Below, one piece after another: positions 11,013 to 21,304 of a stretch of 64,000 nucleotides of DNA. The translations under genes were made by a program, and so were the position numbers. This DNA is from Quercus robur. Its lineage: Eukaryota > Streptophyta > Magnoliopsida > Fagales > Fagaceae. The notes below the pieces were generated by a model. It was not told the DNA's origin. It saw only the letters and a program-made list of their open reading frames with translations, and ran no database searches. The first letter of the stretch is position 1; every line of letters starts with the position of its first letter. Location: the NCBI RefSeq assembly GCF_932294415.1, contig NC_065538.1, positions 52,798,343 to 52,862,342 of the forward strand, written 5' to 3'.

Positions 11013-13400
11013 ATGGCTGAGAATTCAGGAACCAATGGCAACGATGCTGTTGCTTTGAATGTTAATCATGAAACTCCAACCTATGCCTTCAAACCCAGCC
11101 GTGAATCTGGCTTCCGTGTCTCTATACCTTTCATGCAGAAGGTGAGTACTCCTCATCTGCTTCCAAGTACTAATATTTGCCTTTCCTTTGAACCCATTTG
11201 AAAAAAAATTCATGCTCATTCTCACCGACAACTATGTTGTAATTAATTTCTCTGTGATAAATGAAAGACAGCATAGTTGGTTTCTTTTACTTCTTTCATC
11301 TATTTGATATCATATAGATAAACAAATCTCATATGCCAAAATTTTTTTTTGCTGGGTAATTGCGGGGATAGAACCCTTGAGCTAACGCTTACATACGAAA
11401 CCGGGCACCACTAGGTTACAAGGCCCGGTGGTAAATCTTATATGCCAATTGTCCTCAAAAAAACATATTCTATATGTGTTTTTTTTTGTTCTGTCTAATT
11501 AAGGCAACTTCTTCTACCAAGTACAAATCTTGAGAAGAGAATTTAACACGGAAATTTTTGTTGATGGCAGTTGATTGCAGAGGCGGTGGGTACATACTTC
11601 TTGATATTTGTGGGCTGTGCTGCGGTGGTGGTGAATTTGGACAAGGACAAGGTTGTGACTATGCCAGGAATTGCAATAGTTTGGGGACTGGCCGTGACGG
11701 TTCTGATTTACTCTGTTGGCCACATCTCTGGTGCTCATTTTAACCCAGCAGTCACTATTGCTTTTGCCACTTGCAAAAGATTTCCAGCCAAGCAGGTAAA
11801 CTACACCAACCATAGTCTCCTCTCCAAGAATTTTGGTATTTAGCGACGACCGAAAAGTCTTTTCGGTTTCGGTCGTCGCTAAAAGTACACATCATTACTG
11901 CAAGAAATGATCATGAAGAAACAAAATTTCACATCTTTACAAAAAAAAAAAATCTAGTTCAATTTTGGTAAATTTTCAGTCTTAAAACTCTTAATGCTTG
12001 TATTTTAACATAATGTTCTACAAACCATGCTATACTCAACTGATCTGTTGATCTAATTTACTACCCTGTTGTTTAATTAAGATCAAAGTGATGGCTATGT
12101 AAATCAGATTTCTCTCTCTGATCTGATCCCCTTTTTTTCCTGTTAAATTTTTATCTTGTAGGTGCCTGCTTATATAGCAGCTCAAGTCCTTGGATCAACA
12201 CTTGCAAGTGGAACTCTTAGGTTGCTCTTCCAAGGGCAGCATAACCACTTTGCAGGAACACTGCCGGCTGGGTCAAACATGCAGTCTTTTGTGATTGAGT
12301 TCATAATCACATTCTTCCTCATGTTTGTCATATCCGGTGTTGCCACTGATAACAGAGCTGTTAGTTCTTATCCCTTTATATTGCTCCAATTTTGATATAG
12401 AGTTACCAAACAATTTATGATTTTTTTTTTTTTTTTGGAAGAGACAATTTATGATTAGCAATTAGCAACTGTGGTTGGTTAATTAGTTTTTGGACAAAGT
12501 TTACATCCAAATAAATCAATTTATAAGATTATTTATGTGTATGTAATATTTAAACATGTCTCCTGACTCGTTTAAAAAAGTAATGTAACTAAAACTAGTG
12601 GTTTAGAGCAAAAATTATTCACTAATTTTTCTAACTCGTTGGCCTGTAGCGTCAAGAATTTTATTCTATCAAGTAAACTGCCTATTATACTACTTCCACG
12701 TGCTTTAGTTTCAAACTTGTAATACTAAAATAACTTTAAAGCTTATCTGTGTACACAATCAGTTATGATTTCTTTATACACCATTGAAAATTACTTTTTT
12801 TTTTTTTTTTTTTTTGTTAATGCAGATTGGAGAGCTTGCTGGCCTTGCTGTTGGGTCAACGATCCTACTTAACGTCATGTTTTCAGGGTAATAACTTATA
12901 ATCCAATTAATCTGATTGAACCTTATCATAAAAAATAATTATGTTCACATTAGGCATTATCGCCAGTTAAGTGCACACTTTTTCCTTGTTTTTCATATGC
13001 AAAATTTTGTTTTTACATTGTTCATGTACACTAACATTATAAACTAAACAAATCTGTACAATATTGTAGGCTGTTCATGCAAATGTATACAATTGTGTAC
13101 AATTTACATGAACAAATATCTTCATATTTGGTATGCTAACATAATGAAATTGGGATCATCCTATATATGCTATTTGACAGGCCAATTACAGGAGCATCAA
13201 TGAATCCAGCAAGAAGCTTAGGGCCTGCAATTGTACACAGTGAATACAGGGGGATATGGATATACATGGTAGCACCCATTCTTGGGGCTATCTCCGGTGC
13301 GTGGGTCTATAATGTCATCAGGTACACCGACAAGCCAGTGCGAGAGATCACCACAAGTGGCTCTTTCCTAAAGGAGTCAAAAAACAACAACACCATCTGA
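11013..13400 (+). CDS. NIP1: NIP subgroup I aquaporin (NIP-A), five exons, 277 aa
   Basis: A nodulin-26-like intrinsic protein, a membrane channel for water and small uncharged solutes such as glycerol and metalloids. Exons are 11013-11141, 11571-11795, 12162-12359, 12826-12887 and 13181-13400. All introns are GT-AG and the frame stays open. Both pore motifs are intact: HFNPAVT (NPA at residues 101-103) and SMNPARS (213-215). By alignment to nodulin 26 the aromatic/arginine filter is W81, V201, A210, R216, the NIP I type. Six hydrophobic segments are present. The C-terminus has SGSFLKES, at the site where nodulin 26 is phosphorylated by a calcium-dependent kinase. Start choice: the upstream in-frame ATG at 10992 is less likely because MAENSG is shared with NIP-B. 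The family and structure are well supported; substrate is inferred. Confidence 0.95.
11349..11432 (-). mobile_element. SINE-like fragment in NIP-A intron 1
   Basis: The minus strand reads CCACCGGGCCTTGTAACCTA (A-box-like TAACCTAGTGG), then GGGTTCTATCCCC (B-box-like), and ends in A-rich sequence. It is a tRNA-type pol III head with a different body from the SINE at 54-222. No target duplication was found. Confidence 0.5.
11839..11883. repeat. Perfect 17-bp hairpin in NIP-A intron 2
   Basis: Arms 11839-11855 (TTTAGCGACGACCGAAA) and 11867-11883 are exact reverse complements around an 11-nt loop. The TTTAGCGACG word is common in subterminal repeats of plant CACTA elements, so this may be a remnant of one. 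A nearby ACTGCAAGAAAT at about 11896 resembles a CACTA terminus. Confidence 0.7.
12410..12456 (-). repeat. Tail-only retroposon stub in NIP-A intron 3
   Basis: Direct repeats ACAATTTATGATT (12410-12422 and 12444-12456) bracket a poly-T run plus GGAAGAG, i.e. CTCTTCC plus poly-A on the minus strand. Confidence 0.65.
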
Positions 13401-14296
13401 TTTCAAAAGTCTATCTTTATCACTACTACGTAGCATATGTATTATTAGGCTTAAAAGTATAGGGAGGAACTTACATGTTTGTCTATTCTCAAAAGTAATC
13501 CCTTTAGGGATATAACTATAGCGAAAAGTCAGCTTTTCTTTTTTGCTTTCTTTCTCGTTGTTAATGGTGTCATCAGTGTCATGTGAATTACTAGCTTAAT
13601 GACTTGGAAAGAGAGAAAAAGGGATTGGTATTGCGCATTATTAACGTTGTGGGAGGGCTGGATGGAGAGGAGGAAAGTGAGGATACATGACACGAGGATC
13701 AGCTCTGTGCATGTATGTTAAGCAGTTCAAATGGATAAGGACATAGCTAAAAGGGTATGTTTGAATCTAAAAATAATAATAATAATAGTTGGGCATGTTT
13801 GATTTTGGTTCCTCAATGATAAAGTAGACTGTTTGATACTTTTCTCAAAATTTTAAAAATCTAATCTAAGCAACCAAAATTAAATTGACCCAATATTCAA
13901 TGAAGCAAAAATCAAACCGACACATATTTTAAGGAGAAAAAAAAAAAATGCAATTTTATCAGTGCTATTGTCACCAAAAAACGTATTCTATCAGCAATCC
14001 ACTCCACATATCGTTCATCTAGTTAACAAATACCGGATAGAAAATAGACAGAGGAATTAAATTGTTCTAGTTTTAAAACTCAAATGATGAAATTAAAACG
14101 TTTTATAATTTAACTAAAATCAAACATATTTCATATTTTAGTGACAAAATTAAATTGCCAATTTGCTATCATTAAAATATTTAAACCATGGCAGTGTTTG
14201 AGAACTTTTCATATTTAAGCTAATGGATCCTATTCTTAAAATGCACAAGGTAATCAATAATGCATCGGTTCATAAAAACTCTTGCTAATGACTCTA
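13401..14296. other. NIP-A 3' flank and intergenic DNA
   Basis: Holds the NIP-A 3' UTR (end not determined) and AT-rich noncoding DNA. No gene was recognised. Confidence 0.5.
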
Positions 14297-14960
14297 TCAT
14301 TGATGATGCTGAAAATCACTGGTGAGTCACACGGTTTTCGCATGATCAAGACAATACCTGCGAAACAAGAACAAAGAAAACCCTAGGAGAGTACTGGTGT
14401 GGTACTGGTCAAAGACCCTCCGAAGGTTAAGTTAGAGAACTTTCGCAACTCTAGAGTGCCAGAACTGGTGTAAAATTATGCGTATCTTAGTTTGTGAAGG
14501 TCTTGGGGCTTTTATAGTAGTATGGGGTTTGGTATTCGTTTCTTGACTTAGAAGTTCTTTCCTTGTGGGAGAAATCTTCTTTAGTTTGCATATCTCACTG
14601 GATCTTTTCCTATAGGACTCTCTTGAATGAGGCACAAGATATTTCTTTATATGCTTATGCGTGGGGGCCAAGCCATGTCAGCCTTGTCGAAAGCTTGCTT
14701 ATCCTCTTTAGCTTACCCTCGTCAACTTTGTATCCTGTCAATATATTCTAGTCGTCGCATTCAATGTTTGCTGTCTTCAGGGTGCAGCCGTCAGCTTTGG
14801 GGTGGAACTATCGACTTTCACTGTTATTAAGCCGTGGACGTACAAGCGAGGCTGACGAGTTTATTAGGACCGTCGCTTCCACCTAACCTAGACAACTTTA
14901 ACAAAACCACAAGATTACGCTTATCAATCATGATCCTAGTACCTATAGTTATTTGTCACA
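14297..14960. mobile_element. Probable decayed LTR fragment
   Basis: This is a GC-richer island. TGATGCTGAAAATCACTGG near the left end and GTCGTC/CCGTCG-rich text before ATTTGTCACA on the right look like a plant Ty3-type LTR. CATTG occurs just outside both ends (near 14298 and 14962), but it does not sit exactly next to TG/CA termini, so the boundaries and the call are tentative. ORFs in it have no recognisable domain. Confidence 0.35.
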
Positions 14961-14981
14961 TCCATTGTTTATACTTGGATT

Positions 14982-15030
14982 AAAGATCTTTTCAAATAGG
15001 TTTCTCAAAAAGAAAAAGATCTTTTCAAAT
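14982..15030 (+). repeat. Tail-only retroposon stub
   Basis: Perfect 16-bp repeats AAAGATCTTTTCAAAT (14982-14997 and 15015-15030) bracket AGGTTTCTCAAAAAGAA, a plus-strand tail containing the same TTCTCAAAAA word as the other stubs. Confidence 0.7.
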
Positions 15031-15348
15031 GTTGCTTAAATTGATACATCTGGGTCCAAGAAATAGTCAACGTAACTATTTTTTTCCTCCTCTCCATCAA
15101 GCACCGCATGATAACGTGGCTACAAGAAAAGCCTTAAATTATTAGGACAAGAATCTGGATTGTAATCTCCTAAGTACTACCCAAAATTATTGTAATAATA
15201 ATATTTATAAATAAAAAAGCCCCCGATTCTATTAACTCACTTGACTCTCAGCTTGTAGTAAAATACAATTCTCTCCATTTCTAGTTTATACTTTATACTA
15301 GGACCAATAGTGTATTTTGGATATTTTTATTAAAAACTCATTATTAAT

Positions 15349-15621
15349 TTGGTTAGTCTCAATCTTAAAATTACAGCATTTCCCCAGCTACATGTCATCT
15401 TAGAAATAAAAGTCCTTGGTGACACCAACAGGACACCATTTGCTACAAGTCGTTTATTTGAAAATTCCATGATCATTGAGCAAATATGCTATAAGGTACA
15501 TCATCATTTATTCCTCCCAAATTTCATTTCAAATCTAAACTTACAGTTAAATCACAAAAGAGATCTTTTAGCATCAATAACTCAACCTATTTGGAATAGA
15601 CGATATGAATTTATTATCTGA
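15349..15621 (+). pseudogene. Possible endogenous pararetrovirus movement-protein remnant
   Basis: A 90-aa ORF with regular beta-rich composition (starting MVSLNLKITAFPQLHVILEI) resembles the conserved part of caulimovirid movement proteins by recollection only. It lacks any continuous upstream or downstream reading frame. It lies less than 2 kb from the RT-like remnant at 16750-17400 but in opposite orientation, so if both are viral the locus is rearranged. It is an old, non-functional copy. A profile search is needed before trusting this call. Confidence 0.3.
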
Positions 15622-16324
15622 TCAACTGATCTCCTTCCAACATAATAACTTGGTTTCAAATTCCAAATTTGATTATGAAAGGAGGACTTCTTAATTTCTT
15701 ATTCTAATATCTCATCATCTTTTATTTGGGAAATTAATTATAATCAATGAGTCACTTAATACTTTCTCAGTTAAAGATGATATCTAAACTCAACATTAAT
15801 GTCTCTAGTCAACTAGTTGTAGAAAAGGCTTTATGAAATTGGATTCTAGCTGGAGCTTGACTAAACTAAGTACATAGGGGGTATAGTTTTGGAGTGTTCA
15901 TAGTCTTACTTGTACTGTAACTATTCATATAGTGGAGATTTTCCTAACAATGTGGTCAGGGTGAGGTTTTTCGAGTGCTCGAGGTTTCCTCTTCCTAAAT
16001 ACTTCTTGGTGTTTAGCTTCAATTAGGTTTCTTTTCCGCATTTCCATATTCCTTCCTATACGTTTTAGTTCTCATATGTGTTAGCTAGCAATATAAAATT
16101 TGGTTAATCACTTACATTGGACTAATTGTTAGTTTTAGCTTAAAAATGATTAAGTTGTAATTTTTATTATTATGAGGGTTTCCAAATATATGCTTGGGTG
16201 TTAGTAGGCTAGTAGAATTTCTCAAGAATTATATTCACAAATTAATTCTTCTTTTTGAAGTCTTTCAGGAATAAGATATGTTATCGATCTAATTCCTCTT
16301 TGGGTCTTATAATTAGAGTGATCC

Positions 16325-16600
16325 TTATATTCTTACAAATACTTTTCTATTACATCCTTCACTCTTTGTCAGAAGCATTTGTTTCAAGTATTAGTTTATT
16401 TCATTTTTTAGGAAAATAAACTTCTAATAAATCATCTATATCTCTTTTGATTTGTTTATCATTTCTAGTCATTTATTCGTCTAGACAAATATTTTTCTAA
16501 TACATCCTTCACTTTTGTTAGAAGCGTTTGTTTCAAGTATTAGTTTATCTCCCTTTTTTAGGAAAATATCTCTTTTGACTTGTTTATCATTTTCTGAGTC
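16325..16600. repeat. Direct duplication of about 165 bp
   Basis: The stretch from about 16325 containing ACATCCTTCACTCTTTGTCA and AAGTATTAGTTTATTTC recurs from about 16490, as does CTCTTTTGA-TTGTTTATCATT. Both copies are diverged and there is a small deletion between them. Confidence 0.6.
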
Positions 16601-16749
16601 CTTTTTTGGTCTAGAAAAATCCCTTTTTATTTTAAGTTTTCAAAAAGAGATGTTTCTTTTTAGAGAGAATTTTTTATATAATTTTTTCCATAGTTAAGAA
16701 TTTGTGTAAAAAAAAAAATGTAATTGTTTATCTCCAATTTTTCCAAGTA

Positions 16750-17400
16750 AATTATCTTATTTTAGTAATTATATATTCTTGTAGTTTCAAACCTGATTGA
16801 TTTAAAATCAAGCTTGAAAATTCTATAGATTCCTTCTTTACCCCAATTTTCTTTGGGGAAAGAATTATGCCATAATTTTGAAATCTTTCACAAATATCTT
16901 CTATTGTTTTAGAGCACAAGAATGTCATCTATATAGAATTCACAAATATATTTTAGGTCTTTAAATATTTTTATCCATCAAATTTCGAAAAAATTGAGGA
17001 ACTATATTGAGTCCAAAGCGCATTACATTTCGACAATAATGTCCTCTAGGTGTGCTAAATGTTTTTAATTGTCTAGAATCCTCAATTAACTGTATTTGTC
17101 AAAATCCTGACTTCCGATCAAATATGCTAAAAATCGTTGATCCTTTGGTATGGTTAACAAAGACATTTTTCAAGGAATTAAATATCCATCAAATGCTAAT
17201 TGTTCATTAGGCCTCTTGTTGTTGATTACCATATATATATATATATATATTACATCTTTAATTTTACTATATGGTTTCTTACCATAAAAGCAGGATTAGA
17301 GTGGGGATTGTTTGTTTCTTCTATCAATATAGTTCTTTAATTTGAATATCAAACTCGTCTATATCTTGTTCAGTAAGATCATGTGTTTGAATCTAATAAT
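16750..17400 (-). pseudogene. Degraded caulimovirid-like reverse transcriptase remnant
   Basis: Translating the minus strand with stops and frameshifts ignored gives short pieces such as DRKSGFWQIQ (RT motif region), then GHY and MRFGL, in the order expected of a pararetrovirus or Ty3-type RT palm domain. The SGFWQI wording favours caulimovirids over Ty3 elements. The segment is riddled with stops and interrupted by a (TA)n tract at 17231-17250. It is a dead integrated copy with no coding capacity. Confidence 0.45.
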
Positions 17401-17560
17401 AAGTTAGAATCTTTTAATTTTAAGCTACAGAAACGAGAGTTTATTGTCCATAATTTCGAAGGGTCTTCACTACAATATTTGGTAAGATATATGAAATGGG
17501 GCCTTATCTGTGAACAGTAAACAATCTTCAGACTCTAAACCAAATACACCATAAGATATG
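17401..17560. other. Intergenic DNA
   Basis: No feature was recognised. Confidence 0.4.
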
Positions 17561-17614
17561 GTCAAAATAAAGAGAACCCAAATCCTAGAAATCTAACTAA
17601 CCATTAATAAGTCC

Positions 17615-18240
17615 GTAGTACCCACCAATTAAGATCAGTTCAATAAGATAATTAGGTGCGGTTTGGATAGAGATTAATATGGCGTTTGCATTTTGCGTTG
17701 TGTTTTGCTCCTTTTTTTTTTTTTTTTTTTTTTTTTTCACGCGTTTCAGAGAAAAATTTAGCTGAAACGGCTACTGTTCATGCATAGTGCATGAACAGTA
17801 GCCGAAATTTTTGACTTTTTAGCACATCAGTGGGTCTCGTGTACTGTTCACGGGATCCACAAACTTCACTTTTCAGCAATTTTTTCATTAAAAATGGGTC
17901 TCACGTCACTATTCACACATTTAAAAATTATTTTGCTACAGTGTTTTTAGTTTTCAGTTTCAGCAAAATAAGTTTTATCCAAATGGACCCTTAGTTACAA
18001 ACCATTTGAAAATTCACGCCAAAAAGGGTGGAACATTTCACATTTTCACTAATGAGGATAGAGTCAACATATATAGGAGCTTCAGCCATTTCATCTTTAC
18101 CAATTAAGATCAAGTCAATAAGACACGTTACGAACCATTTTAGAATTGACGTTTGCACATCGCAAGCTACAGCCTACAACGGTGGAACATTCTACATTTT
18201 CACTAATGAGGAGTTGAGGACAGAGTAAACATAAATTGGA
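17615..18240. repeat. Tandem duplication (about 150 bp), first copy split by a MITE
   Basis: Copy 1 (ACCAATTAAGATC at about 17627, then GTTACAAACCATTTGA at about 17994, then GTGGAACATTTCAC and CACTAATGAGGA) recurs as copy 2 from about 18098 (ACCAATTAAGATC, then GTTACGAACCATTTTA, GTGGAACATTCTAC, CACTAATGAGGA). Copy 2 lacks the MITE and so gives an internal empty site. Confidence 0.7.
17655..17990. mobile_element. Tourist-like MITE, copy 2 of the family at 5374
   Basis: The termini are GGTGCGGTTTGGATA and, inverted, GGGTCCATTTGGATA, flanked by TTA at 17652-17654 and 17991-17993. It contains a poly-T run (17713-17737) and a perfect 17-bp hairpin (17768-17784 with 17788-17804, 3-nt loop). The right half is nearly identical to 5374-5688. 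Confidence 0.85.
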
Positions 18241-18265
18241 GCTTCAGTCTTTTCATTTTTATTGG

Positions 18266-19187
18266 AAAAGTTAACAGATGCCTTAAGAGTTGTGGGTGCT
18301 CAAGGACCGAGGATGAAGTTGAAGGGTCGAAGCATTGACCCAAGAACTGAGGATGAAGTTGAAAGGTCACAACATTGACGTGGAAATGCTGCAAGCCATG
18401 TGCCCAAGGGAGGAAGCTGCCCGAGGAGGAGAAGAAATGAATCATGGTACTCTGTGGTATTCTAAGTGGGAGCTAGGATCTGAAGAGAGTGGAAGCCAGT
18501 GGGCAGTAGGGAAGCTTTTGGTCTAGTGTAGCCTATTATATCTGCATTAAATGGTAGGCAACAGTTTTATCAGTTGCATTGATGAGGAAGTGACCTAAAC
18601 AATGTAAGTCACAGCTAAGCAGGTTTCTTCCACCATCTTCTTCAGATGTGAAAGGTAACAAGTGTCAAAAAAGGAGGGAGGTTAGGTAGAAATGGATGGT
18701 GAAGATGTGATGGAGGTAGAGGTATATAAGGAAAGGAGAGAGCATCGGAAAGGAGATCGAGAAAAAGAGAAAATAAATAGAAGGAAGAACATTGAGAGGA
18801 GAAAGTGAACAGTACTACTTTTTATACAAACCTAGTCTCTTCGGGAGTACCTGTGTAGAGCTTGATACTCATTTGCTTTTGACTAAAAACCTGATTCATC
18901 TTTGTACCTGTCCTCAGGCAGAGCCCATTATGGTTATTCTTTCCCTCCTCTTATAAAATTTATTGATTTGGGCCATGTTTGAAAGACACAACCCATTACT
19001 CTAAGTGGGCTTGGGCTACAAACTTTTAGGTCCTTACAAGAGTATTACTAGTTTATGAATTTTTTTTATAGGAAAAGAAAAAAAAAAAAAAAAAACTTAA
19101 CAATTTTTTATATTTTTCATAAAAATAATATCAAATTTTCCTAAAATGGTTCATTAACAAATGCTCTGAGAGTATCTATTAACCAAA
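18266..19187. mobile_element. Short MITE, family copy 3, split by a solo LTR
   Basis: The left end (18266-18290, AAGTTAACAGATGCCTTAAG) and the remainder (19039-19187, with CCTAAAATGGTTCATTAACA) together make one family member. The join is broken exactly by the solo LTR at 18291-19038 and its AGAGT duplication. Confidence 0.65.
18291..19038 (+). mobile_element. Solo LTR (748 bp), TSD AGAGT
   Basis: It starts TGTGGGTGCTCAAGG and ends GGTCCTTACA. A perfect 5-bp duplication AGAGT lies at 18286-18290 and 19039-19043. A TATA-like GGTATATAAGG at about 18720 and a GGGCTTGGGC-rich 3' end are usual for plant Ty3-type LTRs. No internal region is present. ORFs at 18203-18526 lie inside it and are not genes. 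Confidence 0.8.
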
Positions 19188-19640
19188 TCCCATTTTTATT
19201 ATTACTATTATTTTATAAATTCATAGTTAGGGTCATGGGGTAGAAAGATTTAAATCTTGAATGTCTTTATTGAAAACAACACAAAATGCCAATTATTTAT
19301 TTATTTATTTAGTTTAATAAGAAACAAAGTAAGTACCAACCAATTGAGTTACAAAACTTTTGATTATTTTCAATTCTAAATATGCTATCAACATAAGGTT
19401 TTTTTTTTTTTTTTTTGGGTTGGCCAAAGCAATCTTATATTTTTTTAAAATTAATATTTGTTGCACATATTCGTGCATAGTCTATTTGAAAATTGTGTAT
19501 TAAAAATACAATTAAGATATTATGCTTTATGCTCTATCCATCACAATTTAATAATTTTTTTTCTTTTCTTATAAAATAACTAAAGTTTTAAAATGAAAAA
19601 AAGAAAAGAAAAGAAAAGAAATTAAAAAGATACACTATAT
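19188..19640. other. AT-rich intergenic DNA
   Basis: Poly-T at about 19400-19416 and A-rich runs (about 19594-19626). No coding signal was seen. Confidence 0.5.
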
Positions 19641-19748
19641 CAGGGACGAAGCCAAGACTTGGAGTGACCAAGGGTAGCTCTATTGCTATCTACATGTGGT
19701 GGCTCTAACCTTTGAGCTCTGTCTGTGTTATTGCTTAGCTGCTAAGTG

Positions 19749-19781
<33 letters not shown>

Positions 19782-19944
19782 ATTTTTTGGTCTTTGATGG
19801 GTAAAATTGGTTGATTGAGTTTTTTTATTTTTTATTTATAAATTAATTATATGGAGAGTGGTTATTGGTAAGTAAAAAAATGATATAAGTGGTGGACCCA
19901 GATGCAAATCAGTAATAAATTATGCCTCAACGGTTTATAAAAAT

Positions 19945-20246
19945 TGTAAGGACATAATTTGGCTCCCAAGCCCAAAGGATGGATAAACTTAGGCCTAAAG
20001 AGTCCAATACAATGAATTTGTAGAGAGTGGGTTGGAAAACTGGGCTTTAATGAGTTAGATAACAAGTAAAGTAGATTCAGATAACAAGAAAATGAGGATA
20101 AACTGGTTTTATCTAAAGAAAATCGTCCTTGGCATAGTCCGAGGAGATCAGTTCTTATATATTTCTTCCCAAGTTTGATTACAAGTTCAGCTCTTGATTG
20201 CTATAGTGTTTCTCTTTTAATTTTTCGATCTCATTCCTTTAGGGTC

Positions 20247-20277
<31 letters not shown>

Positions 20278-20775
20278 TTACCTTCCTTCTTTCCTCTTTA
20301 CCCTCCATGTGTAGGGTAGATTGCTGGTGTTGATCCTTATTCCATCAGCACCTTCCTGAAGTCTCTGGTAGTAGCTGTAAGGCTGAAAATTACTATTCAG
20401 GTATCACCTCCACATTAATGCGGCCAGTTGGTTAGGTGCAGAGTATTCAATGCTGTGATAGTAGCTTTTTCTTTAGATATTTTAGGACTTCCCTCTATCC
20501 TGTGCTTCTGTGATGCTTATCTGTATCAATAGAATCTCCTGGAACACTGCCCTAGATGGTAAACCATTCTTTCGGACCTCGGCTTTGCTCGGTCGAGGAG
20601 GGATTCATCCTCGAACCACCCTCATGGGCCCTTATGATCAAAACTAATTTCTTCACTTGCTAACATGGACTCCTCTGATTATGTTCACCATTCCTCGGAC
20701 TACTTCATGTCCTCAAATTAGGCCTCTGTCCCAATATATACATAGATATATATTGCTGGGCCTAACACCCCTACA
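19945..20775 (-). repeat. 3' LTR of the Tat element (831 bp)
   Basis: Plus-strand limits are TGTAAGGACATAATTTGG and CACCCCTACA. It matches 39782-41015 in order. It carries a poly-T expansion (about 20248-20273) absent from the other LTR, and it lacks that LTR's internal duplication. Confidence 0.9.
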
Positions 20776-20790
20776 ATAGCCCCTTAAAAT
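20776..20790 (-). promoter_or_regulatory. Polypurine tract of the Tat element
   Basis: Minus-strand TTTTAAGGGGCTAT directly abuts the 3' LTR, the site that primes plus-strand DNA synthesis. The equivalent tract in the nested non-autonomous element is TTTTGAGGGGCTAT. Confidence 0.7.
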
Positions 20791-21304
20791 TCTCCTCTTT
20801 GGCTCCTCGGGAAGAAAGGAGGATTTCGATGTCACCACAATGACCCCGTGCCTTATTGCACCTCATCCCTGTTTGCCTAGGCATTTTTTTAATTGCCTAA
20901 CGCACGCTCCTGACACTTCAGCATCCGAGACACGCCTTCATTAAATTTTGGTGGCTCTATGTTCCCCATATTCTATGGCGTGATATGGATCCAATGGTTG
21001 AGGATTTTGTTGGAACTCAGGCGGGAATTTTCCCGTTTGTCACTCTCTCTTTGATATAAATACTAGCCAAACACTTCATTCACCTCACTTTAGCACTCAT
21101 ACACTGAACTTGCATACTTACTCAATTTACTTGTGCCCTTACACACACCAAAAGCTAGTCCGAGGATAGTTTTCTTCTCTGTGTAAATCTTTATAAACCC
21201 TTCCATTTACTTTTCTTTATGTTTCTCTTTTCTTTATGTCCTTTTTTCCTTGGCCTCTCTATTTTCACCTTACCTCTTTAGTATTTTCAACCCTCCTTCA
21301 AGTA

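Noticed and set aside
10734..11231. Minus-strand ORFs over the NIP-A promoter and exon 1
   Set aside because: Overlap the real plus-strand exon and have no family features.
11349..11432. tRNA gene in the NIP-A intron
   Set aside because: Only pol III box-like segments with no acceptor stem pairing; better read as a SINE fragment.
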